Assembly: GCA_948472605.1 (NCBI GenBank)
Contig: CAOKUH010000075.1
Coordinates: 1 to 7,164, forward strand
Origin: an uncultured Mycoplasmatota bacterium
GTDB lineage: Bacteria; Bacillota_I; Bacilli_A; RF39; UBA660
DNA: 7,164 bases
Direction of reading: 5' to 3'
The notes under the pieces are model-generated. The model was not told the origin of the DNA. It made no database searches and was given only the letters and a program-made list of their open reading frames with translations. Positions 4,793 through 7,164 of this stretch are shown piece after piece (within the stretch, counting starts at the first letter, position 1; every line of letters starts with the position of its first letter). A program made the translations under genes and the position numbers.

Positions 4793-7045
4793 CTAGCTTA
4801 TTTTACATAAAATTAACTCTATTTCATCAGGAGTTTCGTCAAGTAACTCAATCCGATAATTTTCAATCCCCATTTTTTTATATTCATCGATATTACTTAT
4901 TAAATCTAGATTCTTATAATACATTATATGTGTCAAATGATTATCCTCTGCCTCATTAATAATACGATATAGCTGGTCATTACGATCTTTTAAATAATAT
5001 TTATGATTATTTTTGCACACATTACAAAAATTGTTTTTATTAACTAACATATTTAAAGGACAATATTTCATAACCATTACCTCTGGTTTACCATAAATAA
5101 ATAATTCTATCTTTTCTTTATTTTCAATATTTTCACATAAATTTTTTAAATTTTCGATATTATTTTCAACCGATAAAGTAATAAGATTTGCTCCTAAATT
5201 TTCTAAATAATTAAAGCATTTAGAGTTTACAACATTAAAATAGTAATCTGCTATAACATTATTATTTTTTCCGTATTTGAATAATGAACCTGTTTCACAA
5301 ACCAACAAGTTTCTTTCATTTAATTCTTTAAATTTTGATTTAACTCGACTTAATCTTAAATAAACATTTTCTTTATCTTGGTATTTTTTATATAAGTTTT
5401 CATCGGTCACATAAATGTTTTTAATATTTTTGCTAAGGCAATATTTAAGCTGTTCTTCATTACGAACTAAAACATTTAAATTAATTTTATAAGATGTTTT
5501 TTGACTAGTTTTATTTTCACTTATATTATTTTCTACAAATACATGAGGTATAAAATTTTCTCTTATATTAATTAACTTTTCAATTAAATCTCTTTTTATA
5601 TTTTTAAGTTCACTCATAGGTATAAAAATATTATCATCTTTTTCTACATGAAATTCTTTTATTATAAAAGGACAATCACCTAATCTTTTTAATTTATCTT
5701 CTATTATATCTTTTGTTGTTTCATTATTCTTAGCCTCTTCTATTATATTTCCTTTTATAAAAACATCATTTTTATTATCACTAAAACTTATTTCTAAAGG
5801 TTTATTTATAAAAGCTTTTAGAGTACAAATTAAAGGTATTTTTTTATAGTTTATTTTTTCTAATTCTTTTGTTAATTCATAATCAATAGTTTTTAAAACA
5901 ATATCTTTATTTTGCAAATTAATTTTATTATCTACATAAATCACACTGCCAGCTAAAGCTTTATTTATGAGAAGTCCTTGTTCATTATATAAAAAGTTTA
6001 CTATAAATCCTTTACCTTCTTTGTAAAAACGTATACCATCTTCTTGATGGATATCTTTTTCTAATTTTATTTTTATTTTGTCTTTTTTTATCTCAATTAC
6101 TTTTCCTAATATTATTCCTTGATGGTTTGGATTTTTGATATTCATTAAATTATTTGTTTGCTCTTTAAATAAATGTCCTTTAGTAAAGCCTCTATTAAAT
6201 AAGACTTTTAGATTATCTAAATCTAGATTAGATATTTCTAAAGACTTGTTATTGTTATAATTGTCAATTAAAGTTCGATATAATTTAGTAATAAAACCTA
6301 CATAAGCAGGACTTTTCATTCTGCCTTCAATTTTTAGAGAATAAATATTAGATTCCATTATTTCTTGAAAATTATTTAAGGTCATAAATTCTTTAGGACT
6401 TAATAAATAATCTCCTTCTGTATCTATTTTATGAGTATCTTCTATTAGTTTAAAAGGAAGGCGACAAATTCCAGCGCAAGAACCTCTATTACCACTTCTA
6501 TTTAATAGTAAACTACTAAATAAACATTGACCAGAGTAGGAAATACATAAAGCTCCATGAATAAATGCTTCTATTTCCATATTAGTTTCATATTCATTTA
6601 TTTCTTCTATTGGTATTTCTCTTGCCAATACTACTCTTTTAATTCCTAAGTTTTCTAACATTTTTAATTGTTCTTGGTTATGATTATGCATTTGGGTAGA
6701 AGCATGAATTTCTAAATTAGGGAATTTTTCACGTGTTAATTTAATTAAACCTAAATCTTGCATAATTACTGCATCAACATTATTTTGATGTAAAAAACGA
6801 ATATAATTAAGACATTCTGATAATTCATTTTCATAAATTATGGTATTTATGGTGACATATATTTTAACTTCGTATAAGTGGCAATATTTAATAGCTTTAA
6901 TTAATTCTTGTTCATCAAAGTTATCAGCAAAGGCACGAGCTCCAAATTTTTTACCACCAAGGTATACAGCATCTGCACCATTATGGATTGCTTCATATAA
7001 ACTTTCTAAATTTCCAACAGGAGATAATAATTCTTTTTTTATCAT
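4793..7045 (-). CDS. U32-family (peptidase U32/DUF3656) protein, RlhA-like probable RNA hydroxylase
   Basis: U32 proteins were named as peptidases, but characterised members (RlhA, TrhP, UbiU/UbiV) act in oxygen-independent hydroxylation of rRNA, tRNA or ubiquinone precursors, several with an Fe-S cluster. The 750-residue product is of the long RlhA-like form. An N-terminal TIM-barrel-like region (1-300) opens with ELLSPVGNLESLYEAIHNGA. The U32 signature spans 160-177 (EAFIHGALCISYSGQCLF), and Cys167, Cys174, Cys190 and Cys194 are likely cluster ligands. A central beta-rich/DUF3656-type part (about 310-500) follows, then a second barrel-like part (520-650), and a C-terminal CP-x-C-x2-C group (Cys662, 674, 677) before YYLKDR. 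There is no tryptophan. AAGGA is spaced 7 nt from the ATG. It is monocistronic, with its own promoter and terminator. Hydroxylation of 23S rRNA is the best guess; a TrhP-like tRNA role is the alternative. Confidence 0.93.
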   Translation of the reverse strand: MIKKELLSPVGNLESLYEAIHNGADAVYLGGKKFGARAFADNFDEQELIKAIKYCHLYEVKIYVTINTIIYENELSECLNYIRFLHQNNVDAVIMQDLGLIKLTREKFPNLEIHASTQMHNHNQEQLKMLENLGIKRVVLAREIPIEEINEYETNMEIEAFIHGALCISYSGQCLFSSLLLNRSGNRGSCAGICRLPFKLIEDTHKIDTEGDYLLSPKEFMTLNNFQEIMESNIYSLKIEGRMKSPAYVGFITKLYRTLIDNYNNNKSLEISNLDLDNLKVLFNRGFTKGHLFKEQTNNLMNIKNPNHQGIILGKVIEIKKDKIKIKLEKDIHQEDGIRFYKEGKGFIVNFLYNEQGLLINKALAGSVIYVDNKINLQNKDIVLKTIDYELTKELEKINYKKIPLICTLKAFINKPLEISFSDNKNDVFIKGNIIEEAKNNETTKDIIEDKLKRLGDCPFIIKEFHVEKDDNIFIPMSELKNIKRDLIEKLINIRENFIPHVFVENNISENKTSQKTSYKINLNVLVRNEEQLKYCLSKNIKNIYVTDENLYKKYQDKENVYLRLSRVKSKFKELNERNLLVCETGSLFKYGKNNNVIADYYFNVVNSKCFNYLENLGANLITLSVENNIENLKNLCENIENKEKIELFIYGKPEVMVMKYCPLNMLVNKNNFCNVCKNNHKYYLKDRNDQLYRIINEAEDNHLTHIMYYKNLDLISNIDEYKKMGIENYRIELLDETPDEIELILCKIS

Positions 7046-7073
7046 AAATAAGTCCTTCTTTTTTTACTATTTT

Positions 7074-7103
7074 ATTATATCATACCAAAATAAAAGGTGC
7101 TAA
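7074..7103 (-). promoter_or_regulatory. Promoter of the U32 gene (extended -10)
   Basis: Minus-strand TGATATAAT: perfect TATAAT at 7079-7074 with the extended TG at 7082-7081. A moderate -35 TTAGCA (7103-7098) lies 18 bp upstream and overlaps the hairpin next to it. The predicted start near 7067 gives a leader of about 22 nt containing the ribosome binding site. Confidence 0.65.
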
Positions 7104-7111
7104 TATAGCAC
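7087..7111 (-). terminator. Hairpin with T-rich tail, possible terminator of the gene to the right
   Basis: Minus-strand GTGCTA (7111-7106) pairs perfectly with TAGCAC (7102-7097) around a 3-nt loop, followed by C, TTTT, A, TTTT down to 7087. The stem is short. It could end an incoming minus-strand gene whose candidate stop codon (7102-7100) lies in the stem, or it could be an operator, since it covers the -35 of the U32 promoter. Confidence 0.45.
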
Positions 7112-7162
7112 TTCAGACTGTTGACAAATAAGTTCAATAGTCTTTTTATTTAATAAAAAATA
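7100..7162 (-). CDS. Possible 3' end of an incoming gene, cut by the window edge
   Basis: One minus-strand frame is open from the right edge for 20 codons and ends in TAG at 7102-7100 (last residues ELICQQSEVLY). The other two frames stop within the first few codons. The stop falls inside a terminator-like hairpin, as at the pnp gene here. Twenty open codons can occur by chance in DNA this AT-rich, and the tail is not recognisable, so this is only a candidate. Confidence 0.3.
   Translation of the reverse strand, partial: YFLLNKKTIELICQQSEVLY
7115..7143. repeat. Inverted repeat upstream of the U32 gene
   Basis: AGACTGTTGA (7115-7124) and TCAATAGTCT (7134-7143) are inverted copies with one mismatch around a 9-nt loop. 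On the plus strand the repeat is followed by a T-rich stretch (TTTTATTT). It could be a plus-strand terminator, an operator, or chance within the candidate incoming coding end. Confidence 0.5.
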
Positions 7163-7164
7163 TA

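Noticed and set aside
4793..7045. Collagenase/peptidase function for the U32 protein
   Set aside because: No signal peptide or protease catalytic set is visible, and the characterised members of this long, cysteine-containing form modify RNA or quinone precursors.
6840..7103. Plus-strand open frame of 87 codons
   Set aside because: It is the antisense of the well-supported U32 N-terminus and runs across its promoter; its sequence is low-complexity and has no family resemblance.
1..7164. Mobile element, CRISPR array, toxin-antitoxin or defence system
   Set aside because: Nearly all the sequence is accounted for by housekeeping genes on one strand with uniform composition; no transposase, integrase, regularly spaced repeats or target-site duplications are visible.

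Overview
The window is a compact, AT-rich (by eye roughly 27-30% GC) chromosomal segment of a Bacillota/Mycoplasmatota-type bacterium. All confident genes lie on the minus strand, so transcription runs from high to low coordinates. The evidence for this placement is the combination of SepF and DivIVA division proteins, a dimeric (alpha2) glycyl-tRNA synthetase under a T-box, strong AGGAGG-type ribosome binding sites and sigma-A-like promoters. The genetic code is standard: GlyRS has nine tryptophans and SepF ends in one, all TGG, and the genes end at their expected places with TAA (five) or TAG (one). That argues against a UGA=Trp mycoplasma. An uncultured, reduced Bacilli lineage would fit, but the exact group is inference.

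In transcription order: (1) at the right edge, a possible last few codons of an incoming gene, then a hairpin; (2) a 750-residue U32-family protein (RlhA-like, two cysteine clusters) with its own extended -10 promoter and a strong terminator; (3) a DeoD-type purine nucleoside phosphorylase, whose best start is a GTG at 4691, ending in a terminator that contains its stop codon; (4) a promoter, a short glycine T-box leader and glyS, followed 28 nt later by an unrecognised 405-residue protein that should be transcribed under the same T-box; (5) a terminator, then a separate promoter for sepF and divIVA, a two-gene remnant of the Gram-positive division cluster; (6) a terminator and, at the left edge, a possible first 14 codons of another gene.

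The unit is housekeeping: translation (GlyRS, probable RNA hydroxylase), nucleoside salvage (PNP) and cell division (SepF/DivIVA). I see no mobile element, CRISPR, tRNA/rRNA gene or defence system. The most unusual item is the T-box leader: the antiterminator signature is exact, but the room upstream holds only a ~30-nt K-turn-like hairpin with a GGA in its loop, rather than a normal ~100-nt Stem I. Its intrinsic terminator also encloses the T-box bulge instead of forming downstream of it.
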